Shown here: positions 34,694 to 42,882 of the stretch, one piece after another
Numbering within the stretch: position 1 is the first letter of the stretch
Layout of the letters: every line of letters begins with the position of its first letter
Origin: an uncultured Granulosicoccaceae bacterium
Lineage (GTDB): Bacteria; Pseudomonadota; Gammaproteobacteria; Granulosicoccales; Granulosicoccaceae
Length of the DNA stretch: 54,669 nucleotides
Reading direction: 5' to 3'
NCBI GenBank assembly: GCA_937930305.1
Contig: CALGLE010000031.1
Location: 1-54,669, forward strand
Notes under the pieces: generated by a model
What the model was told of the DNA's origin: nothing
Database searches by the model: none
The model's input: the letters and a program-made list of their open reading frames with translations, nothing else
Made by a program: the position numbers and the translations under genes

Positions 34694-35650
34694 ATGAAGG
34701 AAAGAATCGCATTACTCGATGACTACTACAAACGGGCGTTTCGTTACGCCGATTGGGGGTCAGCAGAATTTGCCGATTTTACGTTTTTCTCAGAACACCA
34801 TGAAACCGATGAAGCGCTCGTTGCTGATCTGCAGGGTTTTTCTGCGGTTGGCCTGATGCGCGAACGCACCCCTTTCCCCAAACACATCATTGAACAACTG
34901 CCGAATTTAAAACTGATTGTAACCAGCGGGAAAAAGAATGCCTCCATTGATGTAAGCGCTGCCAACGCTCAGGGCATCACCGTATGTGGCACTGAGTCTC
35001 CTGGTCACGCCACAGCGGAGCTGGCATTTTTACTGGTGATGGCCTTATCTAGACAGTTACTTCCCCTAGCCAATGCACTGCAGCAAAAAAACACTTGGCA
35101 ACCGCTTATGGGTCGTGACCTGCGAGGACAAACCCTGGGCATCGTCGGGCTGGGAAGACTCGGCGGACAACTGGCAGGCTTTGCCAAAGCCATGGGCATG
35201 AATGTTATCGCTTGGAGTGAAAATTTATCTGACGCGCGGTGCAATGAACTTGACGTCATTCGCGTCAGCCGAGAGGAACTGTTTACACAAGCGGACACCG
35301 TATCCATTCATCTGCGGCATTCAGCGAGAACCGATGGTTTAATTAGCGCCAACGATCTTTCAAGACTTGGAGCAAATGGCTATATCGTCAATACATCCCG
35401 AGCTGAAATTATTCAGTCCAATGCCCTGCGTGACGCGTTAGACAATGGCGTCATTGCAGGGGCCGCAACCGATGTGTTTGAAAAGGAACCCGCCACGTCT
35501 GCCGATTGGACCATCACCCACCCGCAGGTACTTGCAACACCGCACATTGGCTATTGCACACACGAGACATTTCAGGTTTTCTATCAGCAATCTTTAGAGG
35601 CGTTTGAAGCGTTTTTTGCAGGCAACCCTATTCGGGTTATTCAAAGTTAA
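34694..35650 (+). CDS. D-isomer-specific 2-hydroxyacid dehydrogenase family protein
   Basis: This 318-residue NAD(P)-dependent oxidoreductase has its nucleotide-binding motif GIVGLGRLGGQLAGF near residue 149. It is followed by the family's VSIHLRHSARTDGLI, then an active-site His region near TPHIGYCTHET. TSRAEIIQSNALRDAL covers the usual DUF-free central part. The catalytic domain is split around the Rossmann fold as expected. Relatives reduce 2-keto acids or phosphoglycerate. It is divergent from the GntR regulator, so it may belong to the carboxylic-acid regulon. The exact substrate is unknown. Confidence 0.88.
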   Translation: MKERIALLDDYYKRAFRYADWGSAEFADFTFFSEHHETDEALVADLQGFSAVGLMRERTPFPKHIIEQLPNLKLIVTSGKKNASIDVSAANAQGITVCGTESPGHATAELAFLLVMALSRQLLPLANALQQKNTWQPLMGRDLRGQTLGIVGLGRLGGQLAGFAKAMGMNVIAWSENLSDARCNELDVIRVSREELFTQADTVSIHLRHSARTDGLISANDLSRLGANGYIVNTSRAEIIQSNALRDALDNGVIAGAATDVFEKEPATSADWTITHPQVLATPHIGYCTHETFQVFYQQSLEAFEAFFAGNPIRVIQS

Positions 35651-35717
35651 GAACCCTGTGAATATCTGCAACCCACAGTCGAAGGGTTACTGTTCAAGAT
35701 AATTAGCGTCAGTCAAT

Positions 35718-36113
35718 TCAAACGACGGGATCAGATAGGCTCAACAAGTTACCATCTGGGTCTTCGAACCAAACGATTCTTACTGCGGTGCTAGGTGAGC
35801 ACCAAATGCCTAATTCGTCCTGTTCCAATGAGTCGAACCTTTTTGTCTTAATGCCCTTTGCAGCCAGTTGTTTCGCTGATGAAACGATGTCTGTCACTTC
35901 CCAGCCCAGCACGGTAAAGGGTTGCGGTTGAAAGGTTGCTATCTCAGAGATGCGAAGGCTCATAAGCCCTAAGTTATAAACCAAGGCAAAGTCATCTTCA
36001 TACAGAACCTGTAAGCCAAGCTGACTTGAGTAAAAGTTCTTTGCTCGAACTCGATCAGACACAGACAAGAAAGCCACCGGCTTATTCGCTGCTGATATGA
36101 GTGGGTTTGACAT
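35718..36113 (-). CDS. VOC-family protein (glyoxalase/bleomycin-resistance fold)
   Basis: This protein of about 131 residues starts with ANKPVAFLSVSDRVRAKNFY, the typical first strand and helix of a VOC domain, and ends with the family's VWFEDPDGNLLSL. The two halves form the usual repeat. I chose the ATG at 36113; the preceding in-frame GTG adds one residue. It lies downstream of tcuB on the same strand with about 110 bases between, so it might be expressed from the tcu promoter. No function can be assigned. Confidence 0.82.
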   Translation of the reverse strand: MSNPLISAANKPVAFLSVSDRVRAKNFYSSQLGLQVLYEDDFALVYNLGLMSLRISEIATFQPQPFTVLGWEVTDIVSSAKQLAAKGIKTKRFDSLEQDELGIWCSPSTAVRIVWFEDPDGNLLSLSDPVV

Positions 36114-36222
36114 CACTCAGCCCCTTAGTACATTTCGCCACGCTGACTCAGCATAGTATCAGTAACCCTAAACGCTATTTTGTACCGGAATAGCTGCCTC
36201 GCTAAAGAGTGTGCGCGAGGAT

Positions 36223-37290
36223 TTAGTTAAGTTGAGACTCACGGCAAAGTGCTGCCAAGCGAAAAAACCCATGGGCCATTTTTGAATAGGGAATGGCAAC
36301 AAAGAATGTCGCCACGACCGCTAAGTGAATGATTAACCACGCACTAGCCAGTGCCGTTCCACTAAAAGCATAAAGCAGCAACCCGGTGGTTGAGACCAAA
36401 AACAACAGTGTGATGAAAACATATTCTGACCGAGTGCGTTGTTCAGAACCCAAAGCAACATCCGCTTTCGTCTTTAGATAGAACAAACCAGCCGTCCCAA
36501 CCGACAGCAAGATGCCACCACTTACCCCAAACAACTTAGGCAAACTGAAGAACGAATAGGGTGCTTCCCAGCCAAACAAATAGTGGAATAAAGTAGCCGT
36601 GGATGTGCTCGCAAAACAAAGAAGAAATCCATACATCGTGGCTTGATGCCCCCAGCGACGCCATGAACTAAATCGGTCTTCATCCTCGTAGTTACATCCC
36701 TGCCCTTGACCACCACTCAATTGACGCAAAGTGGCAGCGGACGCCAACGCATCTTTCAAATTCTGTAAGGTGAGCGATTCGGCCCCCACAGATCGCCAGT
36801 AGCTTCTAACACCCCACGCAAGAGATGCAATCGGTATCAAGAACAAAGGCGTAAATATCAGCACCATCAGGTTATGACTCATCGAGGCATAAAACGGTTG
36901 CGACGAAAGCCAAGGCACCCCGATGGCTAAGGAGAACAACAGCGTAAAGACCACAGTGAGAACAACGTAGGGCCAAACTTGCCGCTGCATCGATCTGGAG
37001 AGCCATTGAGGCTTGACATGTTGCTCCCAATTTTTTGCCCGAACATTGGCCAATAGAGACGGAATGTTTATCGCAAATTCATGCGGCTCCGTGTACTGAC
37101 ACGCGTAATAGCAACCGCGACAGTTATGACATAAGTTGGCTAAATGGCTCACGGTGGGTTCATCGAATTCACGATACCGAGTGAGCGCTTGGAACGCCCC
37201 ACAATAGCCTTCGCAGTAGCGACAGGAATTACAAATACCCAGCTGGCGAACCGCTTCTTCGTGCGACACATCTACATCAACTGTTTGCAT
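36223..37290 (-). CDS. tcuB: Tricarballylate utilisation protein B (membrane iron-sulfur protein)
   Basis: This 355-residue protein has two cysteine clusters for iron-sulfur centres near the N-terminus: CNSCRYCEGYC (residues 17-27) and CHNCRGCYYAC (about 53-63). They are followed by about six membrane helices from residue 108. This is the TcuB/CitB architecture: it is thought to take electrons from reduced TcuA and pass them to the quinone pool. The start overlaps the end of tcuA by 14 bases, so the two are translated together. The TcuA partnership makes the assignment firm; the native substrate may be tricarballylate or a similar acid. Confidence 0.92.
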   Translation of the reverse strand: MQTVDVDVSHEEAVRQLGICNSCRYCEGYCGAFQALTRYREFDEPTVSHLANLCHNCRGCYYACQYTEPHEFAINIPSLLANVRAKNWEQHVKPQWLSRSMQRQVWPYVVLTVVFTLLFSLAIGVPWLSSQPFYASMSHNLMVLIFTPLFLIPIASLAWGVRSYWRSVGAESLTLQNLKDALASAATLRQLSGGQGQGCNYEDEDRFSSWRRWGHQATMYGFLLCFASTSTATLFHYLFGWEAPYSFFSLPKLFGVSGGILLSVGTAGLFYLKTKADVALGSEQRTRSEYVFITLLFLVSTTGLLLYAFSGTALASAWLIIHLAVVATFFVAIPYSKMAHGFFRLAALCRESQLN

Positions 37291-38773
37291 AACGGCCTGC
37301 CTGTTGACCTGCTATTCGCCCGAACACAGTACCAATTGTCATTCCGAATCCAGCCAGATAACCTTCACCTAATATGTTTCCGGCGACAATTTCACCGGCC
37401 GCCCAGATATTCTTTGACGCCTTTTCTCCAAATGAAACACGCGCTGAATTGTCTACGTTTATACCTAGATAAGTAAACGTAACACCGGGTCGCAGCGCGT
37501 AGCCATAGAAAGGCGGTTGATCAATAGGACGAGCCCAATTAGTTTTTTCAGGTGTTAATCCTGAAGTGGATAAACCATCCAATTCGTTGGAATGAAATTC
37601 ACCCTGCTGACAAGCGTCATTGAATTCGCCCACCTCTTGCAGGGCGCGATTTACAGGTAAACCCAGCTGCTCAAACAGTTCAGGCAGGGTGTCCGCTTTT
37701 ACCGCAGGAAAAACCGATGGCATAAACAGATCACTGGATTGACTATCAATGATGGAATAGCCCACCTGGTTTGCTTGCGCTGCAACTAAACGTCCCCAAA
37801 TGGCATAACGTTTGGGCCAAACATCTTCACCTTCATCGTAAAAACGTTGGCCATCAGAATTGAGCACCACGGAAAAAGGTACACAATCTAAACGAGTCAC
37901 GATGCCACCGTCGTATTCAGGCGCTCGCCCATCAATGGCAACTGCATGACATTGAGTTGGATCACCAATGGAGTCGGCACCAGCCGTCAATAGACATTTC
38001 AGCACTTCACCGCGGTTGTAGGGTGTGCCGCGAATAAGAAAATTTTTGGCAGCCTCCCCCCAGGCTTCCGCCAACCACTCTTTATTGGATTCATAGCCTC
38101 CAGACGCTATAACAATGGCTTTACCACGCACGTATCGCTGCTCGCCATCAAAATCAATCAGCACACCATCGGCGTCACCCGCTTCAATATGAAAACCAAC
38201 CGCTGTGGCGTTGTAGTGAATGGCGACACCCATATCCTCACATCGCCGGTAGTACGCGTTTACTAACGCTTTTCCACCACCCAGAAAAAACGCATTGGTG
38301 CGAGACAACGATAAGGTTCCCGACAACGAGGGTTGAAACAAAACGCCTTGCTCTAACATCCACTCGTAACACTCACTGGACTGTTCGATGACAAGTTTTG
38401 CCAAGGCTTCGTCTGTATTGCCTTTGGTTACCCGCAACAAATCATCATAGAATTCATCCAGCTCATAATCATCCGATAGCACGCCTAAGGGCCCGGTATG
38501 CCTGCACCGAAAGTTACGTACATGCCGACTGTTACCGCCACGATAAGTTTTTGGGGAGCGCTCAAGCACCGCCACGCTGGCCCCAGTTTCAGCTGCACAA
38601 ATGGCGGCACATAAGGCGGCATTACCACCACCAACCACAATCACATCAGCCAGCCACTCGCCTTCGCCGGGAGTGATCAACGACGCGTTCGGTTCAATAC
38701 TTGAAACCGGGCTAACCACTGAAATGGACTCGCGGTATTTTTTGCCAGTTTGAACAGGGAACAGCGAGTGCAA
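37277..38773 (-). CDS. tcuA: Tricarballylate dehydrogenase-type FAD flavoprotein
   Basis: About 498 residues, of the FAD-binding-2 family with the dinucleotide motif ADVIVVGGGNAALCAAICAA near residues 42-61. The TcuA-type RGGNSRHVRNFR comes shortly after, and AIVIASGGYESN is further on. TcuA oxidises tricarballylate to cis-aconitate, feeding the citric acid cycle, with TcuB re-oxidising its FAD. No ATG fits the N-terminus; the TTG at 38773 or a GTG at 38719 are the candidates, and the residues before the FAD motif are longer than usual. The operator-like site at 38895-38924 lies upstream. Confidence 0.9.
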   Translation of the reverse strand: MHSLFPVQTGKKYRESISVVSPVSSIEPNASLITPGEGEWLADVIVVGGGNAALCAAICAAETGASVAVLERSPKTYRGGNSRHVRNFRCRHTGPLGVLSDDYELDEFYDDLLRVTKGNTDEALAKLVIEQSSECYEWMLEQGVLFQPSLSGTLSLSRTNAFFLGGGKALVNAYYRRCEDMGVAIHYNATAVGFHIEAGDADGVLIDFDGEQRYVRGKAIVIASGGYESNKEWLAEAWGEAAKNFLIRGTPYNRGEVLKCLLTAGADSIGDPTQCHAVAIDGRAPEYDGGIVTRLDCVPFSVVLNSDGQRFYDEGEDVWPKRYAIWGRLVAAQANQVGYSIIDSQSSDLFMPSVFPAVKADTLPELFEQLGLPVNRALQEVGEFNDACQQGEFHSNELDGLSTSGLTPEKTNWARPIDQPPFYGYALRPGVTFTYLGINVDNSARVSFGEKASKNIWAAGEIVAGNILGEGYLAGFGMTIGTVFGRIAGQQAGRYANS

Positions 38774-38894
38774 GCACTTCGCACAACCGAATCGGTTCCG
38801 CGTAATCTAGGCCCGTAAGCTTCGAATGGCTTAGCCGCAGAGCCCAAAGCCCAGTTAAGTGCAGCGCTGGTTTTGCTGAGTTTGAGATCATTCG

Positions 38895-38924
38895 CCATAT
38901 TGTATACTTTTGAATACAATATGG
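38895..38924. promoter_or_regulatory. Operator-like site between tcuA and the AbrB-type gene (copy 2)
   Basis: Perfect 11-bp arms (CCATATTGTAT and ATACAATATGG) flank eight bases. The core ATTGTATAC, four bases, GAATACAAT (38899-38920) shares its layout and most bases with the site in front of the GntR gene at 34406-34427. It lies between two divergent genes and so could control both. Confidence 0.8.
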
Positions 38925-38939
38925 CCAGTGACTTTAAAT

Positions 38940-39971
38940 ATGCCAACGAAGCCTCAAATAAATACCGCCCTGGCGGCGTTCGCTGGCGGCTGTCTACTGT
39001 TTGTGCTGGGCGCACCACTGCCGTTTCTATTTGGCTCGCTGGGTGGCTGCTTGGTTATTGCAGTGCTCGGCACTCCCATGCAAGGCTTTCCGTTGCTTTC
39101 CACAATGAGCAGAACGGTTCTGGGCGTGGCTATTGGTGCATCGATAACTTGGCAGTTGCTGACCGAAGCGACCACGCTCTTGCCGACACTATTGATGGTG
39201 CCCATCTACATCTTTGTCATCGCTTTTTTTGGCGCCATCTACTTTCACCGCGTGATGCGTTACGACAAAATCACCGCCTACTACGCATCTATGCCAGGCG
39301 CTCTGCAAGACATGGTGGTGTTTGGTGAAGAAGCAGGCGGAAATGCTCGCTCATTGTCTTTAATCCATGCCACCCGACTCGTCCTGATGGTGACCTTAGC
39401 TCCCATCGTTTTAGTCACCTTCTATGATGTGAGTTTGGATAATCCACTGGGATTACCCTCAAGCGAACTGCCCAGTTATCACAACGTCTTGATTCTACTG
39501 ATCGGTATCGTGGGTTGGTTGGCAGCGAAACGTGTAGGCATGTTTGGCGCATCGGTGATCGGGCCCATTCTTCTGGCGATTCCTTTGAGTCTTAGCGGCT
39601 TACTGACGGCGCGTCCCTCGCAAGAGGCGGTCATGGTGGCGCAATATTTTATCGGGCTCGGTATTGGGGTGAACTACCGAGGCATTACGGTGCATGAAAT
39701 TCGGCGTGACATCCTAGCCACCAGTGGCTTTGTTGTTTTGTTACTGATTTTGGCCGGCATGTGCATTGCTCTATCGGCATGGGTTAGTGATGTCGCCCCC
39801 GTGCAACGCTTTCTTTCGTTTTGGCCAACCGGTCAAGCAGAAGTGGCGATCTTGAGCTTAGCCGCGGGTGTGAATGTAGGCGTGGTGGTCATCCATCACT
39901 TGGTGCGTATAGTCATCATCATCTTGGCAGCTCCTTTATTGTCCCGGTTCTTTGTTGATCAACCGAAATAA
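38940..39971 (+). CDS. AbrB-duplication family membrane protein, candidate transporter
   Basis: This 343-residue integral membrane protein has about ten hydrophobic helices arranged as two similar halves. Each half has a GxxxGCLxI or GASVIGPILLAIP type segment, as in the AbrB-duplication (ammonia monooxygenase-like) family. Members are often found near tricarboxylate transport genes, but their function is unsettled. I chose the ATG at 38940; a TTG at 38910 in the same frame falls inside the operator-like repeat. It is divergent from tcuA-tcuB and shares the predicted operator, so it may import the acid, since no other transporter of the set is nearby. Confidence 0.82.
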   Translation: MPTKPQINTALAAFAGGCLLFVLGAPLPFLFGSLGGCLVIAVLGTPMQGFPLLSTMSRTVLGVAIGASITWQLLTEATTLLPTLLMVPIYIFVIAFFGAIYFHRVMRYDKITAYYASMPGALQDMVVFGEEAGGNARSLSLIHATRLVLMVTLAPIVLVTFYDVSLDNPLGLPSSELPSYHNVLILLIGIVGWLAAKRVGMFGASVIGPILLAIPLSLSGLLTARPSQEAVMVAQYFIGLGIGVNYRGITVHEIRRDILATSGFVVLLLILAGMCIALSAWVSDVAPVQRFLSFWPTGQAEVAILSLAAGVNVGVVVIHHLVRIVIIILAAPLLSRFFVDQPK

Positions 39972-40295
39972 ACCAATTAACTAGTCAGACCCAACAAGTA
40001 ACCTGTCACTGCGCATTTAACATTTTATTCCGATTAAAACGAAAGCGGTATCGTCAGCCAGCGGCGTAGTGTTTGTATCCATCGAAGGGGCTTTGGTAAA
40101 TTGGGTCTAAGGGTGGTGTTGGGCTGTCTACGCCCTTTCGCTGATCTCAACACCATCTCGACATGACCCCGAAATCACCCCGCCATGACCTAGACACCGT
40201 GGGTGAACCTGACCGATCAGCCTGCCACAGAACACGCAGGTGATCCCTGATAAGATGCACCCCATTTCCTAGAATCAGCAGTTGTTATCCCCAAC
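39972..40295. other. Intergenic region before the NmrA-like reductase gene
   Basis: These 324 bases hold no convincing gene. GGTGTTG (40115-40121) and CAACACC (40148-40154) can pair, enclosing GGGC and GCCC (40121-40124 and 40132-40135), a two-part hairpin of unknown role. No T run follows it. No promoter was identified. Confidence 0.4.
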
Positions 40296-41276
40296 ATGTC
40301 AGAACACACCGTTTTAATAACGTCCGCATCGGGGCGTATCGGAAGAGAGCTAATCGCCCTTTTGAGTCAGCAGGAAAATTTAACGCTACGCGCCTGCTGT
40401 TTCACTCCAGATAAAACCGAATTACTTAAATCACTCGGTGCGGATGAAGTTGTACCCTTTGACTTGAATGACGCCAGCACGTGGGATGCGGCACTGGATG
40501 GCGTAACCTCGGTTTACTCAGCGTCGCTGGACCCAATGTTAGAAGGCCATTTGGCGTTCAGCAAAGCACTTGGTGAACGAGGTGAACAGATTCAGCACAT
40601 TGTTAGGATCAGTTGCATGGGCGCAGATACGAACACCGCCTCTTACAATCCTAAAAAACATTCATCCCGTGACGGCGCTGGTATTCCTTTGATGTTGCAA
40701 CATTATTGGTGGGGTGAGAAAGCATTAATTGATGCTGGTTTGCCTGTGACTGTGTTGCGAAACAATTTTTTCATGAATCATCTTTTAAAAACCGATTGTG
40801 ACAATATCGAATCCGAAGGCTGGTTTAGCAACCCCTTAGGCAATGCGCAAAATTCTTTTGTCGCAACGCGCGATATCGCCAAAGCCGCCGCGGTGGTTTT
40901 CTCCGAAGGCCCAGAAAAACACGCCAACAAGTTTTATGACATCACCGGCCCTGAGCCACAAAGCATGCATGACATCGCTGACGACTTAGGCCGCGCGTTG
41001 AATAAGTCCATTGAGTATCGTGCCCAATCCATGGTGGATTTTGAAAATGACTTTGGCAGTACACGCGCTGAGTTTTTTGAATACCTCACCAATGGATTTT
41101 ACTGTCGCTGCAGCCCAGACTTTTATAATTTGACCGGCCAGAAACCCAGCAGTTATTATGACTATTTAACAACGAAGGGAGCTTCTGGAGAAACCGGTTT
41201 GGACGAATTGTGGCAAGGCAATTTGTGGAAAAAAGGTAAAGACGCGATGGCTGATGCGGCAAAACTAAAAACGTAG
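40296..41276 (+). CDS. NmrA-like / short-chain NAD(P)-binding reductase
   Basis: This 326-residue protein has an N-terminal Rossmann fold (VLITSASGRIGRELIALL, residues 5-22) and an extended SDR layout: VYSASLDPMLEG, then IVRISCMGAD, VTVLRNNFFMN and ATRDIAKAAAVVF. This matches the NmrA family of atypical SDRs, which includes NAD(P)H sensors and quinone or ergot-type reductases. It lacks the classical SDR Tyr-x-x-x-Lys at the usual place. A cupin gene follows 54 bases later on the same strand, so the two are probably cotranscribed. Substrate unknown. Confidence 0.83.
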   Translation: MSEHTVLITSASGRIGRELIALLSQQENLTLRACCFTPDKTELLKSLGADEVVPFDLNDASTWDAALDGVTSVYSASLDPMLEGHLAFSKALGERGEQIQHIVRISCMGADTNTASYNPKKHSSRDGAGIPLMLQHYWWGEKALIDAGLPVTVLRNNFFMNHLLKTDCDNIESEGWFSNPLGNAQNSFVATRDIAKAAAVVFSEGPEKHANKFYDITGPEPQSMHDIADDLGRALNKSIEYRAQSMVDFENDFGSTRAEFFEYLTNGFYCRCSPDFYNLTGQKPSSYYDYLTTKGASGETGLDELWQGNLWKKGKDAMADAAKLKT

Positions 41277-41330
41277 TGCAAAAGAATAGTTACGCAAAAA
41301 CCCTATACATAAACTCGGAAGATTAAATCT

Positions 41331-41684
41331 ATGCAAATTGTTGATTTCAAATTAAAAGATGTACCTCGCAATAAAAATAATATTGATGACAACATCGTGT
41401 CTGGAAATCCAGAGCAACACGCCCAATTAAAATACAATCGAAATAATGGCGAGGTTCGTTCAGGTATATGGGAGAGTACCGCCGGTGTATTCACCGCGGA
41501 CTACACCGGCATCGTAGAGTTTTGCCACATACTCGAAGGTGAAGCGAAAATAAAAACTGGCGATGGCGAAGTGTTTCACGTTAGTGCAGGCGATGGGTTT
41601 ATCTTGGATGAGGGCTTAAAAACAGAATGGACCGTTGATACCTTTGTTAAAAAGCACTTTATGATTTGCAATGTAAATACTTAG
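41331..41684 (+). CDS. Cupin-domain protein (Cupin_3 type)
   Basis: This 117-residue single-domain cupin has a first motif around GIWESTAGVFTADYTGIVEF and ILEGEAKIKTGDGEVFHVS, and a closing AGDGFILDEGLKTEW. This is the Cupin_3 pattern, related to ureidoglycine aminohydrolase and EutQ-like proteins. Only one of the common metal-binding His residues is obvious (in FCHILEGE), so it may bind ligand rather than act as an enzyme. GGAAG precedes the ATG. It follows the NmrA-like gene in the same direction. The role is unknown. Confidence 0.85.
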   Translation: MQIVDFKLKDVPRNKNNIDDNIVSGNPEQHAQLKYNRNNGEVRSGIWESTAGVFTADYTGIVEFCHILEGEAKIKTGDGEVFHVSAGDGFILDEGLKTEWTVDTFVKKHFMICNVNT

Positions 41685-41991
41685 AGCGACCCTAGCAGCG
41701 CAATCGTGCTCTCGATGATCGGGAGCACGAACTTGGGCGACACGGGCTGCGCTCTGAATTCGGGATGAGAGCGTTTTGGATAATTTTATGAACGTATTTT
41801 TGATGCTCGTCACAGGCAGAACTCACTAATAAATAGACCTTGTTCGCAGTAATCAATTACCAAACAGGATGACATCACAGAATCATATTCATTACACGCA
41901 GAAGTCTCATAAAGAGTTAACAGGTGGCGTAAGGCACAGCCGATAGCTGGGTAAGTTGATTTGTAAAACAATTATAAATGGAGTGCTGACC
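41685..41991. other. Intergenic region with a long hairpin
   Basis: These 307 bases contain no credible gene. A long hairpin is formed by TCGTGCTC (41704-41711) with GAGCACGA (41723-41730), extended by CGAT and ATCG inside. AGAGCG (41683-41688) can pair with CGCTCT (41750-41755) outside it. There is no T run, so it is not a typical terminator; it may be a mRNA end structure or a small structured RNA. The right part is AT-rich and carries GGAG before the next ATG. Confidence 0.45.
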
Positions 41992-42600
41992 ATGCCAACT
42001 GCAAGCTCAAGCTACGCGCTTGATAACCCGTACCAAGCCCCCACCGCAGAGCTCATCAAAAAAAGGACCGATGAGGACACACTGCCACTGTTTGTTGTAT
42101 CAACAACAAAATTATTTACCATGTTCGTTCTTACCATGGGCTTGTATGGTCTTGTTTGGTACTACCAGCACTATAAAGAAATAAAACAAGCTACAGGCGC
42201 ATCCCTATGGCCCGTGCCACGGGCGATTTTCGCACTGTTCTTCACGCACAATTTGTTCAAGCGCATACACAATGAGGCCACCTCACAAAACATTCCCGTC
42301 AAGTGGTCTCACACGTTGCTGGCTACCGCCATGGTGGCAATGTATCTGATCAGTTACTTTGCAGGTGACGTGTCTGACATCATCTACTTAGTCTCTTATG
42401 CCTTCGTCCCGGTCATGGCCTTCATTCTTGTGAAAGTGCAACGCACAGCGAATGCCACCCAAGATGATCCCGATGGGTCCGACAATAACAGTGTCACGTT
42501 TCTCAACGTGTTATGGGTTGCACTGGGACTGGTTCTGTGGCTCGCAGTGGCGGTCGATGTGGCTTCAAGGCTTGGGTTTTTTAGCCTTGAGGGTTACTAA
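41992..42600 (+). CDS. Membrane protein of unknown function
   Basis: This 202-residue protein has a hydrophilic N-terminus with the phrase NPYQAPTAEL, then about four or five hydrophobic helices (starting near residue 35 with TTKLFTMFVLTMGLYGLVWY). The stretch YQHYKEIKQATG, then WPVPRAIFALFFTHNLFKRI, recurs in small bacterial membrane proteins I have no name for. The ATG at 41992 has a GGAG site; the frame stays open a little further upstream without one. A perfect terminator follows, so it is a single-gene unit. Confidence 0.78.
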   Translation: MPTASSSYALDNPYQAPTAELIKKRTDEDTLPLFVVSTTKLFTMFVLTMGLYGLVWYYQHYKEIKQATGASLWPVPRAIFALFFTHNLFKRIHNEATSQNIPVKWSHTLLATAMVAMYLISYFAGDVSDIIYLVSYAFVPVMAFILVKVQRTANATQDDPDGSDNNSVTFLNVLWVALGLVLWLAVAVDVASRLGFFSLEGY

Positions 42601-42612
42601 ATACAATATCGC

Positions 42613-42646
42613 AGGGCAACCTGATAGGCCTCAGGTTGCCCTTTTT
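42613..42646 (+). terminator. Strong intrinsic terminator
   Basis: A perfect 12-bp stem (AGGGCAACCTGA with TCAGGTTGCCCT) encloses TAGGCC, followed by a run of five T. It ends the transcript of the membrane protein gene at 41992-42600. Confidence 0.92.
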
Positions 42647-42882
42647 CCTATTCTCACATCGGTAATCCACCTAGCGGCAAGGCTTTCGCCCACGCTGGGG
42701 ATTAAAGCCCAACAGAATTAACACTAGTTCTGAACCGTTCGCCTCTGTTTCCGTTTAGTTGCTACGATGGCGCACGCTAAGCGATTTGTCGGTTGCCGAC
42801 TACCCCGGTCATAACAGCCCTCTCAACCATTCGCTCTTCAACAATCTTTGAGAACACGACGAACACTCGTCGGAGCTGCCCC

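Noticed and set aside
38677..39018. 113-codon minus-strand open frame across the tcuA promoter
   Set aside because: It runs through the operator palindrome, overlaps two real genes, and its protein is not recognisable.
41616..41813. Minus-strand open frame over the hairpin after the cupin gene
   Set aside because: There is no ribosome site or family resemblance; it is open because of the hairpin's GC content.
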